A stretch of DNA of 64,000 nucleotides from Rachicladosporium sp. CCFEE 5018 (GCA_002077045.2 KZ111149.1:1505677-1569676), one strand, 5' to 3'; counted from the first letter of the stretch, positions 35,871 to 46,892 are shown. Program-made: numbers and translations. The notes: a model not told the origin generated them from the letters alone.

Positions 35871-37118
35871 TCACTCATCCTGCACGATGTGCATCTGCCC
35901 GAAAGACCCGCGCGCTTTGCGGAATGCCCTCAGCTTGGCTTCCACCTCATCATCATCTTCGTCAGCAGAGACGTCCAGCAGATCGCTATCGACGGGCTCA
36001 GCTGCAGCAGGAAGTGGTGTAGCCATATCAGGCTGGGCGGCGGCGGGCGTCGATGCAGCCATCGTAGACTGGGCGACCGCAAGCGGCTGTCCAGCAGTGT
36101 AGGCCCAGTTGATCTTGGGCTCGAAGCTGTCTATTTTCTGCAGCTTCATGACAAATTGCTGCAACCCGTTGTAGGTACGGTGACCCTGGTCTTCGTCGCG
36201 TGCCTTTGCATCGCTGACATCCTGCGACTTCGGCACCCATGCGTCGCGGTACCTGACTGGCCCGTTCTCCCGAAGCTGCACTACTGTGCCTGCGAAGTGG
36301 GCGTTGAAATCCCGGTACAGCTGAGGTTGGGTCGGGCGAGTGGCAGCATTGAAGTAGTGCTGTTGCACGTAGTCGTACTCGTCGTTCAGCCATTTCTCGC
36401 CCTTTGACGCGATCTTGCCTTGAACGCCAGTCTTGCGGCCGGGCTTTGCGCGACCCGTGTCAGTTATAGTCTGAGTGACTGTTGTAGGTGGAGCACTGAG
36501 GCTTGAGATGATGGCAGGAGGCGTTACATCGCGCTCCAGGGCATTGTTCATGGTCGAGGCGGATTGGCTGTACAGGACGGCCGAGAATGTCTTTGTCTCT
36601 GCTTCCACTTCCGGCGTGTCGTCTGCTACCTCGCTGCCCAGATCCTCGACCATGTTGTACCAGATCCAGTACAACTGCTCGGCAACAAGGCAGACGTGGG
36701 TAAGGACCTCATTCATCTCCTTCATCGACAAAGATGCCATGCTTGCGCTATCTGCATCGATAGCTGTGGCCAGAAGGTCCGCAATCTTGAAGCGCAGCGA
36801 TCCGACAGGCGCTGGCTTTACGACATCTTTTGCCGTGTAGTAGTACTCCACGGTCGTAATGACTGGGCTTGCAGGATCGTTGGCAGTCATGCGCTGCCCA
36901 ATGCCAGGGTACTTGCGCCAGGCCGTCATGACGCGACGCAGAGCCCACATTCCCTCTCTCATGGCTGGGATGTCGTCTCCCGGATCGCTTGCAGCCTCCA
37001 TAGCTTGCTGCAGGCTCTCCGACAATTCGCCCATACGGCCCGAGAAGCTCATCACACGAAGCCTGTCGCCATCTAGCGTGGCGTAGAACGCGCGGGACAA
37101 GGACAGAGAGGTAGACAT
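35871..37118 (-). CDS. Hypothetical protein with acidic C-terminus
   Basis: From ATG 37118 the frame encodes 415 residues starting MSTSLSLSRAFYATLDGDRL. A well-formed intron (37136-37188: donor GTAAGC, CTGAC branch, TAG acceptor) sits just upstream. Its 5' exon has no ATG in the joining frame, so I treat it as UTR. Residues 1-190 seem helical. A central basic stretch (GRAKPGRKTGVQGKIASKGE, about 225-245) precedes YDYVQQHYFNAATRPTQPQL, loosely reminiscent of a Myb- or homeodomain-like DNA-binding helix, but I would not assign it. The C-terminus is Ala/Pro-rich, then acidic (DVSADEDDDEVEAKLRAFRK). A nuclear role is plausible but unproven. Confidence 0.65.
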   Translation of the reverse strand: MSTSLSLSRAFYATLDGDRLRVMSFSGRMGELSESLQQAMEAASDPGDDIPAMREGMWALRRVMTAWRKYPGIGQRMTANDPASPVITTVEYYYTAKDVVKPAPVGSLRFKIADLLATAIDADSASMASLSMKEMNEVLTHVCLVAEQLYWIWYNMVEDLGSEVADDTPEVEAETKTFSAVLYSQSASTMNNALERDVTPPAIISSLSAPPTTVTQTITDTGRAKPGRKTGVQGKIASKGEKWLNDEYDYVQQHYFNAATRPTQPQLYRDFNAHFAGTVVQLRENGPVRYRDAWVPKSQDVSDAKARDEDQGHRTYNGLQQFVMKLQKIDSFEPKINWAYTAGQPLAVAQSTMAASTPAAAQPDMATPLPAAAEPVDSDLLDVSADEDDDEVEAKLRAFRKARGSFGQMHIVQDE

Positions 37119-37135
37119 CTCGTCGAATATGGGGA

Positions 37136-37188
37136 CTACAATCGTGTCAGTACTGCGCATTGCCAAACCGGGATGATTGCATGCTTAC
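37136..37188 (-). other. Probable 5' UTR intron
   Basis: A 53-base intron with donor GTAAGC, branch CTGAC and acceptor TAG, 17 bases before the ATG of the hypothetical gene at 35871-37118. If unspliced, the reading frame would extend to an ATG at 37160. Confidence 0.5.
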
Positions 37189-37728
37189 TGGTGGTGGAAA
37201 TGGTTGTATTGGTCTTTTTGAGAGGACAAGGAGACCGGAGACTGCTTGTAGAGCTTGTTGAAGGCGTTTGTATCGTGGAAGAAGGGTTTAATCGAGCGAC
37301 AGACAGGTTGCTTTGAAAGACGTGTTCTGGTGATCCTAGGAAGTGTTTCCAGGATCTGGGCGTATTGCAAACTCTTCTGTGTGTGGTGGGTCCGTCATCT
37401 CGCTTGCGGGTCGAAGAAGTACTGGAAGGTAGGACCCAAGGACATGTAGGACATCCCACTTCGAGATCGTGAGACTACAGGCTAGAAAACTGAGAAAGAA
37501 GACGACGCAGTATAAGGGATGATATGGGAGTTGTACTTACGACCCTTTGCTCGGGAGGACATGTATATAGCGAGAGACTAGCAAAGGGGCATGTTGGGGA
37601 AGGGTGTCGAGCCTAGTGGCAACGCCCAGACGTATTTACCAATGATCCCCGTTCTTTTCGCGATATCTTACCTTCCACTACACTGATCTGTTTATTTATC
37701 GTACTGTCTATCATCCGGAACAGCTACT

Positions 37729-38604
37729 ATGGTAAACGATCGCATTCGCTTCTCCTTGTCAAGCATTCCGCCTCGCCCGAAGGCTTCTAAGCACAAAGCC
37801 ATTACAGCATTTGAAGAGTCCACGATCGATACTGCTGGACCATCGGACAAGCAACTCTCCCGAGGCGTAGGATATACGCGTAAACGCACCTCAACAGCGC
37901 CACCTCGCTGTAAAGCTCTCCCGCCCGAACTCTGGACCATAATAGCGCAATTTTCAGTCCATAATCCCCGACCGCGTCGATACAATATCCTGCTCGTAGA
38001 CGCTCGACGAACAATTGCTCGCTTGTTGAAGCCATGGGCTACAAAGCCATTCCTGTGCAACGAAGCCTTGTCCTCGATCCCAAAGGCGAATCTCTTCACC
38101 ATATCGGTAGAAGACGTAATGCACGACCTAGGCTGTCCATACCCGAATCCCTGTCAATGTCCCATCGGATCCGGCGAAATGGGCCCCAGGTACCCAAGAA
38201 ACCAGCTCCTACACCTCGAATTAGTAATAGAGCTAGGAGGTAATTACTTCAACAGCCCGAACAAAGCGCAGCGTAGACATGTGAAAGAGTCAACAGACGC
38301 TATGGTATATATGGCACAAAGACTGCCGAATCTGGAGATTCTGGATGTGAAGATCGATATTGGGATGTCTTCGCCCGGGGATTACGATGAGGAGTTGAAG
38401 GGGGAAAAGTTGAATTGGGAGATTATGCAGGTTCAGTTGCTGCAAGTTGTTAGGACGGCGAAGAGTATCGTTGGACCGAAGACTTACCTGTATCGCGGAG
38501 AAGGCACTGGGATTGTTCAGGATGCAAGGGCTTGGTCGGAGGACGCGATCGTAGATTGTACTGTCAGGGACAAGGGCGGCAAGACAGTGCTACGTGTATC
38601 GTAG
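37729..38604 (+). CDS. F-box-like protein
   Basis: An intronless ATG frame of 291 residues. The N-terminal 60 residues are basic and probably disordered (RFSLSSIPPRPKASKHKAIT). An F-box-like start, KALPPELWTIIAQFSV, follows at about residues 63-78. The body contains CPYPNPCQCPIGSG (about 136-149), with three closely spaced cysteines, and a globular end (RLPNLEILDVKIDIGMSSP). It is convincing as a gene by length and codon use. Its targets are unknown. Confidence 0.65.
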   Translation: MVNDRIRFSLSSIPPRPKASKHKAITAFEESTIDTAGPSDKQLSRGVGYTRKRTSTAPPRCKALPPELWTIIAQFSVHNPRPRRYNILLVDARRTIARLLKPWATKPFLCNEALSSIPKANLFTISVEDVMHDLGCPYPNPCQCPIGSGEMGPRYPRNQLLHLELVIELGGNYFNSPNKAQRRHVKESTDAMVYMAQRLPNLEILDVKIDIGMSSPGDYDEELKGEKLNWEIMQVQLLQVVRTAKSIVGPKTYLYRGEGTGIVQDARAWSEDAIVDCTVRDKGGKTVLRVS

Positions 38605-39041
38605 ATCGCTCGAGAACTCGCGGATATGCTACACCGTAGCATCTGCTCTCCTGTTCACTACAATCCTCCATATACCTCTCCGGTCAACAGGATATCGCCA
38701 CAAGCGTCTAGCACTCAGCTTTGAGAGACCGTGCGATCAGACGGCTGCTGAGTCTCTCACTGATGCCGTACACACCCGAAGCACTATCCCAACTCGGCGT
38801 ATAGATGCATTGATATCTCGCGGGAAATGGTGAGATGCACGCAGTCATCGGACTCGGTGGCAACTATGACTGAGGTTAAGACAAGCTTTACCTTCACGGC
38901 TTGCCTGATTTGGACACCCCATGTTCAGGTATGTCTCGGCTTTGGCGGTATGGCTACATTCCGCACGGGTTGCAAATTGATGCGAGGCGTAGCAGCCGTA
39001 CAGTCATACAGGTACATATCATATAGCACGCTACCATAGCC
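38605..39041. other. Intergenic
   Basis: Convergent 3' flanks of the F-box-like gene and the LEA-like gene. Nothing further is recognised. Confidence 0.5.
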
Positions 39042-39650
39042 TTAGTCCTTCTTCCCTGTCACTGCGTTCCCTAGTCCTCCAGCAAGCCCTCCCACAGTAT
39101 TCCCGAGCCCGCCCACAGTCTGCGCCCCAGCATTGCCCACAGTCTCCCCAGCATTCTTCACCGTACCTCCAACCGCACCAGCAGTCTGTCCCACAAAGTT
39201 CCCGCCGTAATCTACCGCGCCGTGTGCAGCCTCCGGCAGGTAGCCCTTGGCTGTCTCGGAGCCCGAGTCAGCGTACTTCTTCGCTGTCTCTTCTCCGGAA
39301 GTGGCTGAAGACTGGATCGTCGAGGCGGCGGAGGACTGGGCGTCGCCTGCTGTCTTCTGTGCAGAGTCGGCGTAGCCTTGCGCGGTGGACTTGGCACTGT
39401 CTACGTAGCCTCCGCTGGACTTCTGCGCGTCGCCGGTGGTCTTGCTGGCTGAGTCGCTGGCACTCTTGGCCGAGTCTGACGTCTTGCTCGCAGCCTCCTT
39501 GGCCTTGCCGCCCGCTTGATCTTTCGCGCCTTTCGCGGACTGCGCTGTCTCGTCGCCGGCTTCTTTGGCGGCGTCTGCTGGATTGTCGGAGCCGCTGCCG
39601 GGCATTAGCTCGATCTTGATCATGCCATTGTCGAGAGGTTTCATCGGCAT
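39042..39650 (-). CDS. LEA-like stress protein
   Basis: An intronless ATG frame of 202 residues. After a short N-terminus, residues 25-150 are a run of Ala/Lys/Ser/Thr/Gly repeats such as AKGAKDQAGGKAKEAASKTS and DSAKSTAQGYADSAQKTAGD. This is the 11-residue style of group 3 LEA-like proteins, which are disordered in solution and become amphipathic helices on drying. The last 50 residues are glycine-rich (VGNAGAQTVGGLGNTVGGLA) and end GNAVTGKKD. Fungal proteins of this kind are linked to desiccation and spore stress. No signal peptide is present, so it is likely cytosolic. The assignment is compositional. Confidence 0.7.
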   Translation of the reverse strand: MPMKPLDNGMIKIELMPGSGSDNPADAAKEAGDETAQSAKGAKDQAGGKAKEAASKTSDSAKSASDSASKTTGDAQKSSGGYVDSAKSTAQGYADSAQKTAGDAQSSAASTIQSSATSGEETAKKYADSGSETAKGYLPEAAHGAVDYGGNFVGQTAGAVGGTVKNAGETVGNAGAQTVGGLGNTVGGLAGGLGNAVTGKKD

Positions 39651-40247
39651 GATGGGCGGGTAAATGCGAGAATGGCTTTCGGGCTGGTTTGGTAATAAGT
39701 CGTGATTCTAATTCGTAAGGAAATGGGAGCGTAGACGGGATTGCAGCTCAGGAAATGAGAAAGAGGAAAGTATACCACCTTCGTTCAAGCCACCAGCTGT
39801 GGCGTCACCATGCAGATACATACTAGGATGGCGCAGCGTCAATTGCTACTACCCCACGCCCCGGGGGCCATCTCCAGCGCTCATTGTGCGATTTCCTCGT
39901 GTCAAGAGCCAGGAACCCGGTTTACTCGAGGGAGACGCGGCGAAGCGGAGACGGGCTACGTCACAGGACGGCTGGAGGATCATGTCAGTCGAGGCGCCAC
40001 GTTCTCGGCCATTCAAAAAGGTATCGCATGTGGGGGCTGACAAGGCGAGGTATGCACGTGGAAATGCGATACGGCAATAGGCGTCAGGTATGAAAGGAGG
40101 AGAGGGAGGAGGAGGAGATGAGATATGAATATAGGCTTTGGCTGAGTCAGCCGGACCTTTGGCGCCGAACTCCCACTCAAAAAGCGGACGACACTTCAAC
40201 CTTGCGTGGGATTGATATGAGCAGAACTTCGCTTACAGGACAGCGAC
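39651..40247. other. Divergent intergenic region
   Basis: A shared upstream region of the LEA-like gene and SLX9. Short frames on the plus strand have no support. Confidence 0.5.
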
Positions 40248-40892
40248 ATGGCGCCCATAACCAAGAAGCGTACGCCCCTGCGTGCCAAGTCTCGCCCCGC
40301 CAAGTCCGCCCCCACCCCTCTCGTCGCCGACTTAGCCCTCAAGCCTGACAAGAAAACCAAACGCACACTTAAGCACGCCGATCTCCTCTCGCGCGTGCAG
40401 GGCGGCAACATCCAGAAGCCGAAGCAAAAGCGCCGCCGACCAGCCAAATCTCTAGCAGGCGGTCCACTCTCCACACTAGCCGACGCCCTCCCGGACATTC
40501 CCTCAGACCACGAGCACGACCGCTGGAGCGGAGAGGACGAATGGGAAGGTATCTCGGAGACAGAGGAGGGCGCTGCAAGCATCCCATCAGGACTCCGCAA
40601 GAGGAGAGGAAGGGCGCCGGGAAAGGAGCAGCTGGTGGGCAAAATGACTATGAGGAGTCTGAAGCATAGGCCGGGGGCCGCGAAGAGGAAACGGGAGATG
40701 GAGGGACGGGAGGTGGAGAGGATGAGGATGAACATGGCGAGGCTTGTTGGTGGGGAGGGCAATGTTGAGGGGAAGGGTGTTGGGTCCGGGGAGGGCGGTG
40801 CTGGTAGTACTGGCCAGCAGGAGAGGTGGGAGGCGTTGCGCAAGTTCATTGGCGGGAGCATGGAGAGGAGTGCTGGGTTTGCTGGGACTTGA
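40248..40892 (+). CDS. SLX9: Ribosome biogenesis protein SLX9 family
   Basis: An intronless ATG frame of 214 residues. SLX9 proteins take part in processing and nuclear export of the small ribosomal subunit precursor. The family pattern is visible in order: a basic N-terminus (MAPITKKRTPLRAKSR), KKTKRTLKHADLLSRVQ (about 35-51), KQKRRRPAKSL followed by LSTLADALPDI (about 60-84), an acidic linker (DHEHDRWSGEDEWEGISETE), then MTMRSLKHRPGAAKRKREME with a following ERMRMNMARL (about 132-165). The C-terminus ends in a short helix (ERWEALRKFIGGSM). Length fits the family. A nucleolar location is expected from the family and the lysine/arginine-rich composition. Confidence 0.85.
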   Translation: MAPITKKRTPLRAKSRPAKSAPTPLVADLALKPDKKTKRTLKHADLLSRVQGGNIQKPKQKRRRPAKSLAGGPLSTLADALPDIPSDHEHDRWSGEDEWEGISETEEGAASIPSGLRKRRGRAPGKEQLVGKMTMRSLKHRPGAAKRKREMEGREVERMRMNMARLVGGEGNVEGKGVGSGEGGAGSTGQQERWEALRKFIGGSMERSAGFAGT

Positions 40893-41541
40893 GGCATCGA
40901 GATGTGAGGCCTGTCTGACTCTCTCAGCCTCGGGACTGCGGCCGAGCGCTGACTGGCACACCACTGCGTCATTGAAAGGTCGGGCTCGAGGGATGCACGG
41001 CATCGAGGCATTTCGCTCAGCCCAAGTACTCAATTACCGAGGAAGGCTGAGCCGCAGACTGAAAGCAGCCATCACTGTTTTGACAGGTCAACGCCCGGAA
41101 AGACTAATTTGCATGGTCCGCAGCATCCAGGTTGAAGGACTTGCCAATATTGCCGACCGCAGAGTTTGGGGCCGGCAAGAGGACAGCCATTTTGCTGCTT
41201 CGCATTCATCCAGGGACATCATCATGCTATAATCCTGTGTGAATCGACGTATTTGCGCGCAGGACGAATGACTGAATGCGGAACGAGCCGGACGACGACT
41301 CGGCAAGGCCAAGTGTCTGGCAGAAGTTCGAAGAGCTCACACAGCGCGAGCGATGCAATAGCAGAGATGAGGATCTCAAATGAATGTACGCTCTTCAACC
41401 GCCCGATTCGCAACACTAGTTGAGCTGTCTCACATCTAATGGTCATCCCGAATTCGAAGCCGCACGAAAGCATAGAGCGTACTCCGCTCATCCAACTTTC
41501 GGCGGCAGCCTCACGACAACCTCCTTCTCCCTCTTCCCATC
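40893..41541. other. Convergent intergenic region
   Basis: It lies between two 3' ends. Short antisense frames only. Confidence 0.5.
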
Positions 41542-42549
41542 CTACTCCTCTCCCAAAATCACATCTCCCTCCCTGCCCATACAAACATCACACCACTCTG
41601 CAGTGTCCTCCTCCCTCTCCTCCTCCGTCCCCGCAACCCTCCACCTCAACTCCCGAATTCCCTCCCACTCCACGCCCTCCAACTGCTCCAAACTCGGCAC
41701 ACAAGCCCAGAACTCCCTGAGAAAGGCACAAGTAGCAGCCACATGCTCCACTCTCCTCTGCGACCAGCTAGCGTAGTGCTCATCAAATGCCTCGTGTCTT
41801 GAGGTGGCAGGACAGCGGAAGACGCCCTCATAGTAGAAGACCTGGGATTTCCAGCGAATGAGTTGCAGCGCTACGTTCAGGCCGTCGAAGACTTGGGTTA
41901 GGATTATCTGTGGTAGGTGGGCGGAGTGCAGGAGCGCAAGGTGGGTGATTGCTTCGCTCAGGGTTCGTGGGGTGGAGGTGGCGGGGAGGGTGGTGTTAGG
42001 GAGGAGGTCCTCGACGGGTTGATCGGCCTGGGTGTAGATGATTGGTGGAGGGCCTTCGAGATAGGTGCCGTAAGGTAGCCAGATGGCAGACGCGCGTTCG
42101 TTCAGGATGCCGTGGGAGCCGAGGGTGGAGAGGGCGTCGACTTGGAGGGCTTGACGACTTATCTCCTCTAGCTCTTGGACTGTCTCGCGGTTGAAAAGGC
42201 GCGGTTCAGCGGGCAGGGTGGCGAGGAACGCGTGCGGATCTGGGATCGTTGTCAGGGGGACATCTTCGGCCAGCGCCTTCCAGAGGCGGAGACATTGATC
42301 TGGGTCGAGGTTGTGACGTGCGATGTACAACGACTCGTCGTCGGTCGAAGGGAGAAGACCGAGGGGAAGCTGAGTAGGTGAGGCGCCGAGATGCATGTTG
42401 GCGTATGCGGCGAAGAAGTCGTCGGTCGGCTCGGATTACATAACGCCGTTGGACGATGCTGCTTCATGCTTGAGAATGATGTTAGGGAGGTCTTCGGAGA
42501 GGATGAAGAAGCGCAACTTACTCGGTGTTGTGGGTTTGTGATTCGACAT
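41542..42549 (-). CDS. Hypothetical protein, in-frame TAA after codon 37
   Basis: An ATG at 42549 opens MSNHKPTTPSKLRFFILSED and runs 37 codons to TAA at 42436-42438. The same frame then continues (SEPTDDFFAAYANMHLGASP) without a shift for another 297 codons to 41542. ATG 42396 gives a safe product of 284 residues. Residues before and after the stop read as one protein. GTAAGT at the fourth line of the 5' part could be a donor, but I find no acceptor restoring the frame. The main body has no recognised domain. It holds Trp-rich helices (FDEHYASWSQRRVEHVAATC) and an acidic C-terminus with EWCDVCMGREGD. It is either a nonsense allele, a readthrough gene or a mis-set start. Confidence 0.55.
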
Positions 42550-44967
42550 TCCGATGTGTGTAGAGTCCTGCTCGAGGAGACCAAGTTGCTGAATGCTGTG
42601 TCGTGGAACGCGTCACGTGTATAGGTGAGATGAATTGGTGCGGCGATCTTTGACAAGTGAATGTGTCAGGATCTCACTTCGGACTCGAGGGCCAACGATC
42701 ATCACGGAGAACAAAGGCGTCCTACTCAATGAGCTTTGTCCTCGTTATCGAGCGTCTTTCATCGAGCAAAGTCAAAGAATAGACAATGGCTCTGTCATTG
42801 AATGATATCGGTAGAGACTGCTGAATTTGGCCTGATAACCTGAACTTGCGATTCAATAGCAGGCTGTTCGACATGTCATTCTGCGACGCGGCTGCTGGAC
42901 TTGCGCTCATTTGGCTCTCTAGTCTTACTCGACTTCGCCGTAGTTCCTGTCCTGTCCGCCTTCTCCCCATAAGGCTGCGCTCAAATTGGCATCTGTCCGC
43001 CACAGTCCACTCTGACACGATCTACGCCGGGCGGTCATTCGGACTGTCGATGAGGACCTTGAATGGCGTGAGACCTGAGCTTACAGATGAATTTTGGTCC
43101 GTTCGGACTCGACTATCACTGACCTGGGCCTTGGGCTAGGGGGGAGGCGTGGACCGTGATGAACACGGGGAGCACGTCGGCCGTTTTGTTGGTGACGCGA
43201 CTGTCGGAAAATTTCGATTGCTGCGCGATCGTTGCATTGGAATCAATCGTAGGCATGGCAAGCTCCCTGTCTGCTGCCAGCACTGGATTTGTTGGCGAAG
43301 AAGGCGCCAAAGTTGTGTTGAAGTACGAACGATCGTCTTGGTTTTTTAATGCAAACATGTCCTGTTCCTCCCATGCAGCAATTGCAGTCGTGAGCGGAAG
43401 GTGATCGCAATGACGTGTCCATACGTGCAGTGGTAGCCTTCCATGTTCCATCGCATTCGACAATCAACGGGCGTTCAGACCCGTTTGAGGATGGCGCCCA
43501 TAGTGCGTGGCTCTGCACATCCGAGTCCTATGGAACTCTCCCGATCACTGATAGCGGTGCAAGAATCTTGCATTGTATACGGAGCATCGAGCCGCCAGTT
43601 ATACGCCATGCAAGTGTTCAAGGCCTTCCGTCGACTGTCTTTTCGTGATTGCCGATCGTCTCAGGCGATTGTGCTAATGAAGCAGAGGGATCCCAGGTCA
43701 GTCATTGTGAAGTCGAGCGAATGATCGACCGGTACACGATGTCTGCTAGTGATCTCTGAGTAGCGGGAGAGGTTGAAATCGAGGGAAGTAATTCTGAAAG
43801 TAGGTAGTGGCACTTCGCAGTGTACGGCGCGTCAGAAGAGTTTCGACAGGGTCACTCTCGCTGTCGCAAGCGCACATTGACTGCTTCGCCTTCCGTTTAG
43901 GCTTGACTGTTATGCTATTAAAGACCTCGTTGGCACTCTGGCGAACTTCATAGCTTAGGGATTGTTGTTAAGTATGTGCAGATAACGGAAAAGGAGCTCA
44001 AGCACGCGTCGACCGCGCCAGCCCTCCCTCGCTGGCTCCAAGCATGTATAAGCCACGTGTACTATATAATCAGTCCAGTCGCCTTCTCCATCACCGCAGG
44101 TCGAACCGTAAGACGCTAGCGCTGGTGGCCTGTTGGTTTAAGGTACGTAAGTCCCTTCTCAATTTCCCCTTTCAGCGTCATCGTGGCGGCGGCAGCGTGA
44201 GGTTCATGGTTCGAGGCGGCGTACATTTGAAAAGAAACCCGATTGGGTCTTCTCTCGGCTCGGGGAAACCTGGGAAGAGTATGTTTGCTCTGTTGGAGGA
44301 GCGTATTGCTTTTGGTTTTTGCTGCTGTTTACCGCTTTATTGTTGTGTTCACAACACGATCGAACCCGATTGGTATTGTACTGAACTATTCGAGCTGTAC
44401 GACCATGCTCACTGCAGACCACAGATTCCCAGACACTCCGCTTCGAACTGCACAAGCTCCGTGACCCAGCGCAAAATCCGAGCTGTAACCCCATGTCAAT
44501 CAACGTACCGTACTGCACGCCAGCTATCATTACTTCAGAGAAGACGCCACCAAGGTAATCACTACATACTTCAGCATCTCCTAGAGCCGTGCGATGGTGC
44601 GACATGGCAGACAAAACCTCGATTCACGGCCACGGCAACGATCCAAGATAGAAATCGATGCCGCAGACTCAACAACATCAATACAGCTACTTGATGAGCT
44701 CAAGTGTGTCTCTCCGCATTATGCATCGCTTTAAAGCCTCTAAATCTTTTCCGGGCCATGAAACATCGACGTACAAGTATCAAGGACATTGACCTCGTGG
44801 ACTTCGATATGAGCCATTCTTGATCCCTCTGCGTCCCCTCATCCTTCCACACTACTGACTATCTTCACAAGCAACAGGTCTTCCTCATCCCGCTCTTCCA
44901 TACACGCGTTTCTTGAGTCTCGACGCTGTCAAAGCTCGCTCGAAGATCCGCAGTCCCGCCAGGGCCA
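42550..44967. other. No well-supported gene
   Basis: A 216-codon plus-strand ATG frame (44044-44694) is open, but its residue composition is unlike a folded protein and it shares the DNA with a 136-codon minus frame. A minus frame at 43116-43463 (NTTLAPSSPTNPVLAADREL) might be a fragment. I would annotate neither. Confidence 0.4.
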
Positions 44968-45505
44968 TTACGCACACTGTCTGCTGCTTGCGAGCGCCAA
45001 AGAACGTGTCGACACAGCAGCAAGTTCTCTGGCTCCTCCAAATTGACTCCGCCTCGTTATTTTCACTGGATAGTCGAGTTCTGGAGCGAGCTCCGCGCCC
45101 AAGTCTTCCATCAAGCGCAATGGTGAGACTGTGCCCGTACAGTCGAGGCGACGCATGCGTCCGAGTCGCAAGCTGGTATCAGGCTTGTCGATCAGAGGCG
45201 TGATCTCGATTGTTTCGGAGAGCTCCGGCGACGCGTTCATAACGAAGATAAGTACTTCTTCTCGTTCCTGCACTCTCCAGATCTGGCTGAGAATCTTCAG
45301 CAGAGTAGACGACGCGAACGGAGATGGAGTCTTTCTTCGAAACGAGCGCTTTAGGCAAAGGCGGGATCAACTCTGGGGTCGGAGTGTTGTATTGAGGCTT
45401 GACGTTCACTGTCGAATCGCAATGATCGGGATCGAGAGGTCGAGAGGTGTCAGTATGGCGCTGCTTGATCTGCTCTTGTTGGGCGTGGGTCTCGATCTCC
45501 TCTAA
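44968..45505 (-). pseudogene. Frameshifted F-box or DUF-type relic
   Basis: Two minus-strand frames with gene-like codons meet near 45310. The upstream frame (45505-45300) reads EIETHAQQEQIKQRHTDTSR, then PTPELIPPLPKALVSKKDS. The downstream frame (one register away) reads STLLKILSQIWRVQEREEVL, then FVMNASPELSETIEITPLID and MRRLDCTGTVSPLRLMEDLG. No intron fits the junction, so a one-base frameshift is likely. The style is that of lineage-specific fungal F-box-like proteins, but no F-box is visible. The 3' end is uncertain. Confidence 0.3.
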
Positions 45506-45977
45506 AGACCCGTGAAAATGCCCATTAGAGTAGCAGGAGATGGTGTCGCAGAGGCGCCCGGGCTATACTCGTCGTGATGGGGACTTTTCTTGCCCAGTCC
45601 TTGGGCTACTGGGTTACTAGTCCAGTTCGTGTAAATGGAGATCGAGGGCCAAAAAGCATTCAGGTTTGCGAGGAAGGAGCGATGCGTGCGGACTACAGGG
45701 CAGATCGAGGAGGGAACGATAAAGTACTACTTTGAATAATTCCGTGACTGCGCCGCCACTGCTTTCGTCTATCTTGCAGCTCCGAGTCGAGAAGTATACC
45801 CAAGCACGGCTATGTACTTGAATCTCAGTCGCAGAGTCCTAGGCGATCGATGTCGATCGACGCGGAACGCCGCATTCGAAAAGTTGTCTCGGTATCTCAC
45901 TCTCACACAACAGTCCGACAACAAACCACCTTCACACTTTTACGCCGCAGCAACAACAAAAAACTCCACAAAGCACA

Positions 45978-46892
45978 ATGGCCCAACTACCAGCGCTCGT
46001 CCCAGTCTTCAACACCTTCGAGCTCTGCGAACGCATCCTGTTATGTTGCGACATCCCCAGCGTACTTCGTCTATGCCGCACCGCACACCTCTTCAACAAC
46101 ACATGCGGCGCGTCGACTCGCGTACAAAGAAACCTCTTCCTCGCTCCCCTACCAGACAATGGCTTTCATTACACTTTCGACCCGTTCGAACGAACGATCT
46201 ACACTCCTTCTGCATTCGCTGAAAGCGAAGCAGATCCGATGTTCGTGCCGGATAGCGTCCCTCGGTACACGACTTCGATCAAGAATCTCCGGTTGAACGA
46301 TACGCTGTTTGAGTGGAAGCCGCAGATTTACGATGATGCGCCAGACCCGCATCTGCTGAAGCGGTGCAACGCGCGGTCAAAGCTTTCGTGCCGCTTCCGA
46401 TCTCGCTTGAACAAAGAAATGCGCATCGAGTCGTCGTTCAATAGGCATAGCAGTGCCATGAAGATGTACTTAACGCAACCGCCTATCACTTCCGCTTCCA
46501 TAGTCATACCCAACGACTACTCAGCAACGATCGACGTCGCAAACCCAGCTGGACTAAAGTTCGGCGACGACTGGAGCGCGTTTGTCGAAGAAGTGCGTGT
46601 TGACCAAGGGCCAAATGTGTCGGGATGGCTCTGCGATGGGCGCTGGACAGACCTCAATTTCACGGTCAGCTTGCGACCCTACAACAACGTTGTAATGTTG
46701 ACGAGCCTGGAGCAGAGGAGATTACACTGGCAGGGAACGTTCCCGAATGCGATTCAGAGGATCGCTGCGACGATCGAGTCACAGGAAGCTGTCAAAGAAG
46801 CTGAGGAGAGAAGACTGGCGGGAAGGGAGGGTCTGCTATTAAGCGGCGACCCGAGAGAGCATATGAGCCTGAGCGATTTTGGCTTCGTGTGA
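45978..46892 (+). CDS. F-box-domain protein
   Basis: An intronless ATG frame of 304 residues. Residues 10-55 read NTFELCERILLCCDIPSVLR, then LCRTAHLFNNTCGAS, with the fungal F-box layout (helix, I-P-S-V-L-R-L-C-R turn, second helix). The rest (about 60-300) is the variable region common in Pezizomycotina F-box proteins: FDPFERTIYTPSAFAESEA, a disulphide-free globular body, and a charged helix near the end (ESQEAVKEAEERRLAGREG). Recruitment of substrates to a Skp1-cullin ligase is the family role. Nothing points to a specific target. Frame and composition are convincing. Confidence 0.75.
   Translation: MAQLPALVPVFNTFELCERILLCCDIPSVLRLCRTAHLFNNTCGASTRVQRNLFLAPLPDNGFHYTFDPFERTIYTPSAFAESEADPMFVPDSVPRYTTSIKNLRLNDTLFEWKPQIYDDAPDPHLLKRCNARSKLSCRFRSRLNKEMRIESSFNRHSSAMKMYLTQPPITSASIVIPNDYSATIDVANPAGLKFGDDWSAFVEEVRVDQGPNVSGWLCDGRWTDLNFTVSLRPYNNVVMLTSLEQRRLHWQGTFPNAIQRIAATIESQEAVKEAEERRLAGREGLLLSGDPREHMSLSDFGFV

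Noticed and set aside
39224..39619. Plus-strand frame opposite the LEA-like gene
   Set aside because: It is a mirror frame of a repetitive Ala/Lys/Ser gene; its Arg/Ser/Trp-rich product has no protein character.
40196..41011. 271-codon minus frame over SLX9
   Set aside because: The plus strand matches the SLX9 family pattern in order, so the antisense frame is composition-driven.
44044..44694. 216-codon ATG frame
   Set aside because: There is no domain, hydrophobic and Cys clusters look random, and a TATATAA lies inside it. A competing minus frame covers the same bases.
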